Below, one piece after another: positions 11,160 through 21,959 of a stretch of 28,973 nt of DNA (position 1 is its first letter; each line of letters begins with the position of its first letter). Under the pieces are notes generated by a model. That model was not told the DNA's origin, ran no database searches, and worked only from the letters and a program-made list of their open reading frames with translations. Source of the stretch: Elysia marginata. Lineage: Eukaryota > Mollusca > Gastropoda > Plakobranchidae. The stretch is taken from NCBI GenBank assembly GCA_019649035.1, contig BMAT01002928.1, positions 100,205 through 129,177 of the forward strand, read 5' to 3'. Made by a program: the position numbers and the translations under genes.

Positions 11160-11330
11160 ACATAGATTTTAATTTAAGAGAATTATATTCGTGAAAGTGT
11201 AAATCTGAAATGTTTAAAGCCAACAGACTCCAGTACATGTTTATATGCCGAGAAAATTAATTATTTTCAAATTTAGCTTCATAATTTTGCACAGCAAAAT
11301 AATCAAACACGTAACATATCAACGAATCAT
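11160..11330. repeat. Diverged interspersed repeat, copy A
   Basis: This matches copy B about 580 bases downstream, in the same orientation and with many substitutions and small gaps. Shared landmarks are TTTAAAG followed by a CCAGT stretch, TTATTTTCA, TTTAGCTT, TTTGCACA and ATCAAACACG. The family is not recognised and no open frame is involved. Confidence 0.5.
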
Positions 11331-11739
11331 ACTATGACACGGCTATGTCCAAAGCAGTCAAACAGCTTAACCTGAAAAAGAATTGTGAACAACTAACGAC
11401 TAGTATATTTGTACTCAGGCGCCAGGTTGTTTTGGGGTATTATTTTTGCATCAAACTTATCAAACTAGTATAATGCAGGTCAAACGCAGGAACCGCATAT
11501 TTGATCGCCACCTGCAGTTTTTAGTACGGTATTTGAAAGTATGAGGTAGTGAATTATGTTAAAACAAGATGGTTTGCGCAACACTAGAACACCGCCTGGA
11601 GACAATCTGCTTTTGAACCGTCTGTCGTTGTCTGTTAGTGTCAGACAAATGATCCTGAGGATTTCGCAAGTCACAAGTCTGCGGGTATATCTACAGCATA
11701 CAAAAAATTTTTTGCAAGAATATAAAAAAGCAAGTCTCA

Positions 11740-11900
11740 TAGATAGATTTTTAAGAATATAATATTTTTGACTGTTAACATCTGAAGTATTTAAAGGCAA
11801 AAGATTCCAGTTCGTGTGTATGTGGCAAGACAGTAAATTATTTTCAGAGTTTAGCTTGATAAGTTTGCACATCGATCAAACACGAATAATTGGCCTACTT
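11740..11900. repeat. Diverged interspersed repeat, copy B
   Basis: Partner of copy A at about 11160-11330. The alignment by eye starts near ATAGATTTTT and runs through the ATCAAACACG landmark. It may extend further, since CAGTCAAA recurs downstream of both copies. The short open frames on either strand here are not supported as genes. Confidence 0.5.
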
Positions 11901-12093
11901 GAGGATCACCCTCTCCCTCCCCCGTTAAGGCAAAGGCCTCATTCAAAAATTTACTTGACTACCGTTTTAGCATGCAGTCAAATTAAGATTAAAATTAGCA
12001 TTACGTTCAAATCAGCACGCGAACTGATACTTGTATTCATTGAGAAACCTCCTTCGTAACGCTCGAGCTTGGTAGCCATTAACTTCACATCAT

Positions 12094-13540
12094 GTGAAGG
12101 AAAAAAATCCCCAAAACCTTAATAACAATAAAAACCCCGAAAAAGACGATATCAACGCAGACCTACTGAAAGACGGTCCGGACACATTAGACAAGCATAC
12201 AACATTCGAGAAACATGAAGCATTGGACATAAAAAGTGAGGAGCTTATTGCTATCCCAAAGCCTAACAAATCGAAGGGTCCGCTTAAAAAATCTTAGACC
12301 TATCACGCTGCACTACACAGTCCGAAAAAAAAATCTATCTTCACAATAAAAATCTTAGAGCTAGAATAGAGGCATGGTGGCATATCTTTCACAGTACAAA
12401 GCCAAAGCGATTTTAGGTCTAAAGGAATCGTGTCGGATGTGGCATGGATACACAAAAAGCTTGTCCAAGAGAAAATATCAATAAATATTTCAGGAATAAA
12501 GATGTCAGTGGCATTTGATAATCGATAGAAAAGCCCTACTCGATATTCTCAAAAACATCGTTGCCGAAGATGAATTGAGGATATACGCTTCCTGCTAAGC
12601 AATACTACTATCGATACTACGATAGATTGGGGCCAGTGAAACAAAACCATTCACAAGAAATGTAGGTACACTTCCAAGGGACAGCCTCAGGCCTGTGCTG
12701 TTCATTGTACATCTAGAACATGCCTTGAAATAAGTAAGACCCACACTACCGAAACCAAAAACTAAATTATAAAAATACTCCCGGGAGAAATTTCATACGG
12801 TGACGATGTAGATTTTATTGCCTTGCAGAACATTGACGTAACAGAGGTCCAAAAATATTTAAAAAAAAAAACTCTTTGTCAATGTTGAAAAAAACCCGGA
12901 AAACATCACACTGAACTAAAAAATGAGACCACTTGGAAAATATAAAAAGTAGGAACTTTCGTAGGAGACAGCAAAGATCTCAGAAGGAGAAAACAGCTTT
13001 TCACTGTAGCACTTTCAAAAGTCAAAAACGCTTGGATTCGTGGCAACAAAGTCAAAACCAATAAAGACAAAATTATATAGAGCGTTAATAAAAATCAGTA
13101 TCTACTAACGGAAAAAGAAATCTCAAAATCAGTTGTGTTACATAGAAAGCAGCCTAAGAAAGTGCTAGGAAGAAGATACCCAGTGAATATCACAAATAAA
13201 TCCCTGCATAAAGAATGCACCCACTTTTCATCTATACATCAGAGAACCGCTGGCGCCTATTTCGCATATTTTAAGGAGAGAAACTGAAATTCCCGCAAAT
13301 AAAGCAATGAACAGTTTTTCTAAATACAGAAAGGGCCAAATACCGAGTAAGACCAATAACTACATTGACTGTAAGTGTTGTAACGTTACTTAACAACGAC
13401 CTCTCCCGAGCAGCAAATTCACTCACCCTCAAAAGCCAAAATGACGCGCCAAATCAAGCAAAGTTGCATAAGAGTGGAGTGGACTTGAAGCAAAACTAGA
13501 AAAAAAGCTTTCAAGGCGGCCACTTCAGATGACTGAGACG
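12094..13540 (+). mobile_element. Decayed non-LTR retrotransposon (LINE), reverse transcriptase remnant
   Basis: Read across three frames, this is the RT and C-terminal part of an autonomous LINE that copied itself through an RNA intermediate. In order there are: a thumb-side entry stretch (DDINADLLKDGPDTLD, from about 12139); the IPKPNKSKG stretch before box 1 (about 12253); a QSDFRSK-like box (about 12404); box A as GIKMSVAFDN (about 12494); GDSLRPVLFIVHLEHAL (about 12680); the catalytic box as SYGDDVDFIAL (about 12793); and the C-terminal stretch ending in RYPVNITNKSLHKE (about 13175) and beyond. The endonuclease is absent, so the copy is 5'-truncated. Stops and frameshifts occur throughout. 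Box A has Lys where the catalytic Asp belongs, so the copy is dead. The 3' end is estimated, and no clear tail was seen. It belongs to a different family from the relic at 18210. Confidence 0.85.
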
Positions 13541-15419
13541 CGAGTGGCTATTTGACAGGGTAGGTCATTTCAGTTTTTAAAAAAATCTAACAATATAACG
13601 TATTATCTTTGAGGAAAACTTTGTCAGAGAAATCATGCCGTTGCAAATGCACGGGAAACACGCAGCTTAGTGCTATGGGACTGTTTCAGTACTAACCTTT
13701 TTTGTGTGTCTCACCAGCGAAGTCTCCTGTTGGCGAGGTAGTTTATTCAAATAACTTCAGTGCTAAATCTAAGCCTAAAAACTCGCCATTGTTCAAGGGG
13801 AGCTACTCTAAAAGAATTTTTAAAAGTTCATGGAACAGTCCCATAACGAGCATCCTCCCAAACTTTTAAAATTTATTGTTTCGTTTATCCCCTGGGCTTA
13901 ATAAACCATCCATTTAACATAATGATTGAACGATGAAGCCTCTTCTTGCTAGGGAAGGTGCTTATCATCACACTAGAGATAAGGACATAATGCCCAGTCT
14001 AAATCTCGAGTGAGATATGAGATATTATATAAGAGTGCACTTTTGCGAAAAAAAAAGATGTGAGAACAAACAGTTGCCGTAGACTTTTTTTTGCTTTGTG
14101 TGTGTATGTAGGGGTGGGGCGCCTGAAAGATTGCATTGAATGCATATTTTTAATTCCCTTCGCACTAACGTTATACAAAAAATACCTAAAAGAACACGAT
14201 ACAATGGAGCAGTAACTGTAACGTGGTTGTATGCTATAGTCATAAATTGCGTGGTTGTCTAGAAATACGCTCGACATGTGTCAGATCCTGTCTTTGTTCT
14301 TAACTTTGCCATTTTAGAAAAAATCAGCCTTAGGCCTATATGTCTTTAGTAGCCGATTTATTGCCTTGGTCAATTCTAAAATAGATGAAGTTATTTGCTT
14401 AGCCACCAATCAGAACTCTTCAAATTTAAAATCTTGTAACATTCACCTAATAAAATTCAACATTTGAACGCAATCGCTGTTCATTTGATTGGGGTAGAGG
14501 CAACATAACTCTATGAAATACATAGGCAATGGGGTTAATTTGTTAATCTTTCGGTAGAGTTCACTTTCATTTTTGTTTGTTTGTTCTATTTTTCATTGCT
14601 TTTGTTTCCCTTTTCTTTGAGTGAATCAATTATTGGCCTCACATAAGCAGTTTCATATTCAAGACCAAGTTCCCATTCAAAACTAGAACAAACTAGCGTT
14701 GTTTAATATTGTTGAATATTCTTAGCAGCTGTTGATAATTTGCACTGAAACAGGAGGCTTAATGCAGACTCTAGGTCAAGATATCTTCTACATCTATGCT
14801 CTTTATTTATCTAGCTAGATTTAATTCTGGATTATCTCAGTTGGTTTCTAGATGGAAATCAACTTTTAGACTCTTCATTTAGATTTTAGATCTAAATGTA
14901 ACCAAAATTCTACAGAATTTAACAAACTAAGCGGGAGAAACTATTTTGTTTACGCGTGTTTACCCGCCTACCATTTTTACAGCGATCTCTCCTTATGGTC
15001 CCATAAATTGTTTTTGTTATTGTGCACGTCAAAACGCTCCCCGTGTGTATTCTTTAATCCTTAATCCCATTCACCCTATAGTCAGGGGCGAAGAGATTTA
15101 CGTAAGCCGGTGGTCCTTCAGTTGCAAGGTTCCTTAAATTTATATATTCAGCTCTGGAGTAATTTCCGAAAAGCACTGTCGTGAGCAGTCAGCTTTACAT
15201 TTTACTCTTTAACACATAATGTCCTGTTTGGTAGGCCTTTGTAGTTTGTATCCCTATTTGGGGTTTTACAGAATGATGCAAAGTGGGAAGACAGGTTGCC
15301 TCAGATGATCACTCGCTCCACAATAACACACATATTGGGATTATTTCACTGTGATGTCTAGTTAGTTTTACGCCGTGCAAACGAAAATAACACATCCCTA
15401 GTTGTAGCTATCAAAGCAC
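13541..15419. other. Intergenic DNA, no gene seen
   Basis: About 1.9 kb, AT-rich, without supported coding sequence. It contains T-rich tracts and, at 14770-14900, a cluster of AGATCT/TCTAGA-type words like those at 9150 and 24650. Short open frames near 14000-14280 and 14946-15137 have no recognisable features. Confidence 0.55.
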
Positions 15420-16460
15420 ACAGGTAGCAATGAATGGCGTTTATTGACACTAAGTAGCACCAAGACTGGCAAACAAGAGCGAGAAATAATCAGACAACAT
15501 CTCTTCAATCAAGTAATCTTAATCATACACAATAAATGACCTATGTTCTGCATAAACTCGTAACTCACATTAGCTGTTATCTAAAAGTGTAAAAGCCCTA
15601 AAAGCCCATACAGAAGGGGAAAACAATACTCTGGAAAATAAAAACAAACAATGATTATAACATACTGTGAAGGTTCAATAATAAGATTTGCTCTTAAAAA
15701 TCGCTTACACATCCTTATCTCTTTTAAATAATCCACTCGGTTAACTTATCAATAATCTCTGTGTTCACGATACAATCAAGTATTAAGTGTGACAAAGGTA
15801 CTAATAAAATAGTTTCTTACATCTTCGCGACATAGTATAATTTTCTTCTTCCTCTAATGCACCATAAACACTGCACCATCCGGGTTCAACAGATGTTTAA
15901 AATAAACCCCTGAAGCTATGGATTTACAAGCGTTCCACTCGACCATACTCCATTAAAAAGTGACAGTAAGGATATAATTTGACCACGGAATGACCCCATG
16001 GCACTTAATATGACACAACAATATCAGAAAAAAGACCTTACTGTCGGTGAGGATTTTGTATGATATTTTCAACTTAACATCAAACTCCATTCACCTCGAA
16101 GTACAAGACGTGTCACACAAGCCAAGTAAGTTATCAACTCCATAATCATACGAGTAATTAAATGTAATCTTTAAAAACAATGTACCGGTTATTTCTTTAA
16201 TAGCAGCAGTACAATCCAACAGTTAGCAAGCCTCATACTTCATAGTTTTATGCTCTTGAGCTTTTATTCCATTTAATACAAACCATTCATGAATTGTATG
16301 TCTTCAATGCTTGCTATACTTAATCCAGCAATACATATGCCAGTAAAAACAGTTGGTCCACTCACAAAACATTCATAAATATATCCAGAAAGTTAGTTAC
16401 ATACGTCGTTGGTGAGACGACCCAAATATGCAAATTTCCGTATCAAACTTTTTATACTAT
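15420..16460 (-). other. Possible minus-strand non-coding transcription unit or LTR remnant
   Basis: No open frame of note lies here. Read on the minus strand, the segment has a TATA box (TATAAAAAG, reverse of 16448-16456) and two AATAAA-type signals, near 16262-16267 and at 15440-15445. The second is followed by a GT-rich stretch, as at real poly(A) sites. A 28-bp tandem duplication lies just upstream of the TATA box. The unit could be an LTR (U3 enhancer repeat, TATA box, early poly(A) signal) or a non-coding gene of about 1 kb. No TG...CA ends, primer-binding site or target duplication could be fixed, so its nature is undecided. Confidence 0.3.
16448..16456 (-). promoter_or_regulatory. TATA-box-like element, minus strand
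   Basis: TATAAAAAG on the minus strand, 57-112 bases downstream (in transcription order) of the tandem 28-bp repeat. Initiation would fall near 16420. The support is the motif and its context only. Confidence 0.35.
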
Positions 16461-16512
16461 AACAGCGTACAAATCCTGATTGTCGTGGACCTTGGCTTGA
16501 CGCAGAGCTCAC

Positions 16513-16568
16513 GGCTTGCTCAATTCAACGTTTCGAGGACGGCTTGCTCAATTCAACGTTTCGAGGAC
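16513..16568. repeat. Perfect tandem duplication of a 28-bp unit
   Basis: The 28-base unit at 16513-16540 is repeated exactly at 16541-16568. It begins GGCTTGCTCAATT and ends TTTCGAGGAC. The identity implies a recent duplication or selection on both copies. Confidence 0.97.
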
Positions 16569-17966
16569 AAGTGATCTAATTTTTCAAAATCTAAGACTAA
16601 TACCATTTACTTAACTTTCAGAGACGGAGGATGAAGGATTTGACGTTATACAAGGCAGGAGAGATGGGGAGGGGAGAGAGACTACCAACTGGTCAGGCCC
16701 TTTGATCGTGTTATCTTTCTCTGATGCTGCTCATAGCCTTTTACTCAAGAGACAATTATCCCCCCTGCCTCGTTCAGGTGCATTCTACTTTCGTTTTCTC
16801 CTATACGCGAGCATCGTCACACATTATTCCATTTTACCAGGGAAACTTCTCCAAACTCTGCTCAAATAGCACTATAATCCAAGCTTAACTACTCTTCGTT
16901 GTTGGTCTGCCGCCTGGACTATTCCCCTACAGGGAGTCTACACGGGGGATAGAGCGATTCACACTCTCATTCTATGCACAACACCGGGGAAACTTTTTAG
17001 TCTCAACCTCTGGTTCAGTGCAAATTAGAGGTTATGAGCTATTTATCAACAGGTACAAAGAATATTCAACATTTGCTCAGTGCATTAAAGTTCACGTCTT
17101 CCTTCCTCACCTTTTGACAATTTTATCTGTCCATTTGTTTCAACTTCAATTCAGTAGAAAATACTTGTATTAACCACAATTTTCAAAGAAAATGTATTAC
17201 TATTTTTGTTAAATTTAAAAAGCAAGAAAAACACTGTACTTTTTCACAGATATAATTTTGACAATGGGTGCAATACAAATTATCGGAAGTGAGAGGAAAT
17301 GTATAACATTCAAGAGTATTGTTTTGTACGGTGGAATATTGGTGTCAACATCAAAACCAATGCATCTCCTTATTTGAGCGACAGTCCGGCCACAGTTTCT
17401 TCAAAACTGAAGCTGATAAACCCTGAACATTCTTTCTCCCTTCTAAACTTTAGAAAAATCATTTTTTAAGTGGACAAAGTTGCTAACAAATTTGGTATGG
17501 TTATGTTACTGTTAGTAACCGAGGCCAGTTTTCTCCGAATCGAGCGATTTAGTTCGTGTTTTTTTCCCTTTAAATTACTTTTTTTTTCTTTTTTTATATC
17601 TTGATGGACCACACTATTCTGTGGGTTCACATCAATAGCATTCAGCCGCATTTGACAATCTGGAGGTGACAAAAAATGACAGCAAGATTAACCTTTTAGG
17701 ATAGGCCAGAGTATTGAGTTCCTCGGTGCGATAATGAGCTTTGACAGTATATCTTAAAGGTCGTATTATAAAACCTACTGAATTTGGTTAAGCGCTTTAC
17801 AAAGACGAAAAAATAGGATAAAATATCGGCATTTCTCTTTTTTTCGTTAAAACTCAAAACAATCGTGTATTCTTCATAACTTATTTAACCGATACCATGG
17901 AATAAAAAGAAAAAATATCTTGCAACTATTTCTAATTATGTCAGAGACTTCTTCCTCCTTTTTCTT
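16569..17966. other. Intergenic DNA, no gene seen
   Basis: The first part, to about 17000, is less AT-rich than the surroundings. No family was recognised on either strand, and no open frame there exceeds the background. The later part is plain AT-rich sequence. Confidence 0.55.
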
Positions 17967-18205
17967 ATCATCATCATCATCATTTAATATCGTCATCTTC
18001 AACATAGCATCATCATCATCAGTATAATCATAACATCATCACATCCGCACCATCATCACATCATCATCTGCATCAGCAGCAGCAGCATTATCATCATCAA
18101 CTTCTTCATCATCATCATTGTGGCGGTGATGATGATGATAATGATGATGATGATGATGATGATGATGACGATGATGATGATGATGAGGGGGAGGAGGAGG
18201 AGGAT
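17967..18205. repeat. Trinucleotide array switching from ATC to GAT strand sense
   Basis: From about 17967 to 18119 the plus strand is made of ATC/TCA units with interruptions. After a nine-base junction (TTGTGGCGG, 18118-18126) it becomes GAT units up to about 18186, then a GAG-rich tail. The two halves are reverse complements and can pair. The array runs straight into the LINE relic at 18210. Confidence 0.93.
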
Positions 18206-18209
18206 GAGG

Positions 18210-19495
18210 ATGACCTTGAGACTCCCCTCGCAGGACAAAACTAACGCTCCTTTGACAAGTGTTTATGCACCAACCTTAACGAATCCAGATGAAGGCAAGA
18301 AAATTTTTTTACCAGCAACTGGATCCGGTTGTACGCAGTGTACCTACAGACAAACGTTAGTCAATTTGGGTGATTTCAATGGAAGTATTGGGTAATATTA
18401 CACTGCTTGGGCAGGAAACGTTGATCATCAAGGCATATACAAAGGACAAGAATCCTAATAGCAGACTCCAGTTGTCTGTCTGTGCCCGGCACAGCCTCTC
18501 GGTCAAAAACGTTTTCTTCAAACTCAAGACTGCATACAAAGCCACACGGGTACACCCAAGATCTATGCATTTTCACCAGCTAGATTTTATCGCATGCAGG
18601 CAACGTGCGATTGATGACTTGTATATCACAAAAGCCATGAGAGGTGCTAAATGCTCAACCGACCATCAACATTTCCGAACCAAAGTCAGATTTCAGATTC
18701 GAAGAAAAAAAAAGACCCCAGAGCAAGAAAGCTCGCCAAAGAACCTCGATGTCAGATAATTATCAAGGATTTACTAGGTGAACTCTCAAACATGTAACCT
18801 TGTGCAAACCTAAAACAGAATAAAACTGGACAAGAGTTTAGAATTGAAGTTGACTCCTCCGCACTAGATGCTCTAGATCTCCTGAAAAACAACATCATCA
18901 GGACTGGTTTGGTGTCAATGACAAACAGATTTCAAAATCTGCTGTTCTCAGTGCTTTGCTGTGGGCCTATTGTATGTTAAGCCTCTAGACCAATTTCACC
19001 GGCACTGTCTGCGACGTTTTATGAACAACAAGTGGTTGGACAAAGGATAACATGTTGCTGTGCTCAAAATAGCCGAGATAGAAAGCATTGGTAACACGTC
19101 TCCAGTTGAGATAGTCAGGACAGCTGGTGCGCATGTCTGATGATAGATTGCCAAAACAATTTTTCTATAGCGAGCTTTCAATGGCTCCCACCGGCTAAGA
19201 GGGATACCGACTCTTCGCTTCGAAGTCACCTTGGAAAAGTCCCTCCAAAATTGCAACATCGACACATACTGCTGGGAAACCAATACTTCATACAGGTCTG
19301 CACGGAGACAAATTATCCGAGATGGAGCAGCTGCTTACCAAGTGGAGGATGCAATGCTTAAAATCGTGCAGCAGCAAAGACCAGAAGTGAATCTGGTGGA
19401 CTTTTCTGTGCAGTGTCAAGTGCGCAGTCACCTGTGTGTATCTTACTTTGGACTTAGATCCAGCTCGCGGTTTGCGATAGTCCATCATAAATATT
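18210..19495 (+). mobile_element. Internally deleted LINE relic: endonuclease C-terminus joined to C-terminal tail
   Basis: Fragment of an APE-endonuclease non-LTR retrotransposon. The first block (18210-18760, two frames) carries the endonuclease's later motifs: YAPTLTNPDE, the catalytic GDFN, LDFIACR, and STDHQHF holding the final Asp-His pair. The stretch at 18370-18759 is open for 130 codons. A linker hallmark (HQDWFGVND) follows at about 18893-18925. The sequence then jumps, near 18930, to the region that normally follows the RT domain: an FHRHCLRRFM-like stretch, a DRLPKQFFYSELSM stretch (from about 19138), CNIDTYCWET (about 19250), and a degenerate zinc-finger-like end (to about 19490). 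All RT boxes are missing, roughly 1.3 kb by comparison with the family's usual layout. Stops and frame changes break the rest. It cannot move by itself. Confidence 0.85.
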
Positions 19496-19503
19496 TATTT
19501 TGC

Positions 19504-19605
19504 TTCTTTTTCTTCTTCTTCTTCTTCTTCTTCTTATTATTATTATTATTATTATTATCATTATTATTATTATTATTATTGGTAGTAAAAGTAGTAGTAG
19601 TATTT

Positions 19606-19659
<54 letters not shown>

Positions 19660-19715
19660 CATTAGTTTTTGTTGTTGATGTTGTTGTTTTTGCTGTGGCT
19701 GTGGTAGTGATGGTG
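19504..19715. repeat. Compound (TTC)n-(TTA)n-(GTA)n-(GTT)n microsatellite
   Basis: TTC units, then ATT/TTA units (to about 19580), then GTA/AGT units (to 19660), then impure GTT/GTG. The array starts within about ten bases of the recognisable end of the LINE relic, and a microsatellite tail is common at LINE 3' ends. The poly-amino-acid frames here are not genes. Confidence 0.95.
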
Positions 19716-21640
19716 GTAACATAATTATTTTTGTAGTATTGTCGTATTTCAAACATTATTATTTGATCACTTAACTAATGGACAAACCATAAGGAAGGCT
19801 CTTTTTTAGCAAGAAGAATGAATTGCCTCTCAAATTTACGTCTCTAAGCTTTTGGTGGGCAAACCGTCGAACGGGAGAAGAAAAGCTAGCCAACATAAGG
19901 ACCCCAACACAGAAAAGCTCTTATTCTGGACTGTATTGATTCGTGGTTAGTGTCTAAGCAAGGTCCAAGTGTGGTTGTGATTTTCTCAAATACAAACAGA
20001 GGTGTTAGAAACAAGAAGAAAGCTGTCCTGAATGCCCCCCGGTGTTAGGTTTTTTTTTCTAGGCCATTCACACTCACAACCATGTGCCTCGGGCCAGGCC
20101 ACCGCAATACACTACGAAGGCTTAGGCCTGGGGTCATACATTGTCACACTCTGAGCGGGCACATTCTGTTTATATAGAAGAAATGGTTTTCGGGTGATGA
20201 GTAAAAGAATTTGAACGGACTCGCTTTCTATTAACAGCTTATTAAGTAAGTAATGCTTATATCCGCCTTTCTATTGCTAGCCCTTGCAGAAAAAAATGGA
20301 TTCAATAATCGCGAACTGTATGCTAAGGTGTTACGGTTTTTATTTCCATTCTTGAACGGAATTCAATTTAGCGCTCGGTCCCTTTAAATTATTCTTTACA
20401 ATATTATTTCAAAACTAATTTCTCTTACTTCTTTCTTTAAGGTAAAAAGAATTCATAAACTGCGCGACAAAATTTTTTTTGTTTTGATCAGGCCTACATC
20501 CAATATCATCCAGAGCACCGGAGTATTGTCTTCGAACAGGTGATATAAACCCGAAGCGTTGGGTTAGATTTATAATTACAATTGGAATAGTCGGTGATTC
20601 TGCAAGGAGACAAGTTTAGCCTAAATGAGCCTTGAGAAGGCTTTGGCCTATCAAGATATTTTCTTAGTAAGCTAACATGCAATAAATGGACTCACACGAC
20701 CGTCTATCATGTCAACCAAATACAACCATGAGATAGATCTGTATGGTAAAATGGTCCAGGCAACATGCCTGGCGAGCCTATTTTTTATAAAGGAGAAGTT
20801 ATAAACAACCTATAGAATGCAAATTGTTAGTTATGGTACGTACAGTCAAGTTTATACATTTATATAAATCGAACCTGAATTATTTCGAATGTTTGTTTCA
20901 TTCAGGCAATTTACAGAATAGCGACTTAATTATTCTTTCGTAATATTTACCGGTACACTGATAACTCTCTCTATTTGCATAATTGAAAAGATAAATTTTG
21001 TTGCCGGAGAAGGGAGGGTCAAAATATACAAACTGGATTTTTTTGTTCGTTTGTCATTAGGTTTAAACTGTGTAAGGTTTGGTTTCCATTTGTTTATTTA
21101 TACAATCGAAACATAAATAAAGTGTGATATTTGTTGTTTGAATTGCATTAGCACGACATACAATAACTCTCACAGAGAACAGCCGCACCCTTTGACAAAT
21201 TTTTTTATCTCGAACACAGTAAACAAGATTTTTGTACTACCATTAGCAGGTTGCTTTTTAACAGAAGGTCCTCAAAAAAGAGGACTTCTCAACGCCGTGG
21301 AATTTGACCAGACGTTTTTAAAGATCTGTATTTAGTGTACTAAGCTATGCGTAATAGGAAATAAAAATTAACTTATTTCTTTGAGTCAAAGTTTTCTGAA
21401 GAAAAAAGTTTTAAGGTTTTCATCACAGCTAGAATATAAATGATTGAACTTAATTAGTCCTCTTGTGAACTTTGGCATTGCATTCGAGCAAGTCACATAA
21501 GAAAAAAAAGCATAAGGATACTCTCGGGCATACAAGGTAATATTGGCGCAATTTTGCATACCACATCATTTATCGTGACATTAAATTGTCGTCTAATCGC
21601 TTCCTTACTCCCGACTCCCGACCCCTGCCCTGACCCCCGT
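19716..21640. other. Intergenic DNA, no gene seen
   Basis: About 1.9 kb without supported coding sequence, RNA gene or recognisable transposon. AGGCCTA-type words recur (about 20060-20130 and 20490). The short frame at 21138-21335 shows no domain and no splice signals worth trusting. Confidence 0.55.
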
Positions 21641-21658
21641 TCTCTGTCTGTCTGTCTG

Positions 21659-21719
<61 letters not shown>

Positions 21720-21959
21720 ATATCTATCTATCTATCTATCTCTCTATCTGTCTATCTATCTATGTGAATCTATCCCTGTCTCTCTGGCTCTGTTTCTGCC
21801 TGTCTCTGTCTCTGTCTGTCTCCCTCTGTCTCTCTATCTATCTATCTATCTATCTCTCTGTGTCTTTCTGTCTCTCTGCCTCTGTCTCTCTCTGTCTTTC
21901 TGGCTGTCTCTCTGTCTATCTGTCTGTCTCTGTCTCTCTCTCTCTCACACACACACACG
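21641..21959. repeat. (TCTG)n/(TCTC)n/(TCTA)n compound array
   Basis: About 320 bases of mixed tetranucleotides and dinucleotides with two separate TCTA blocks (about 21688-21765 and 21834-21855). The array ends in an ACAC stretch. The 137-codon open frame across it is a repeat translation. Confidence 0.95.

Noticed and set aside
12094..12297. The 67-codon open frame as an independent small gene
   Set aside because: Its residues match the entry to a LINE reverse transcriptase, and the homology continues in other frames downstream. It is part of the decayed element.
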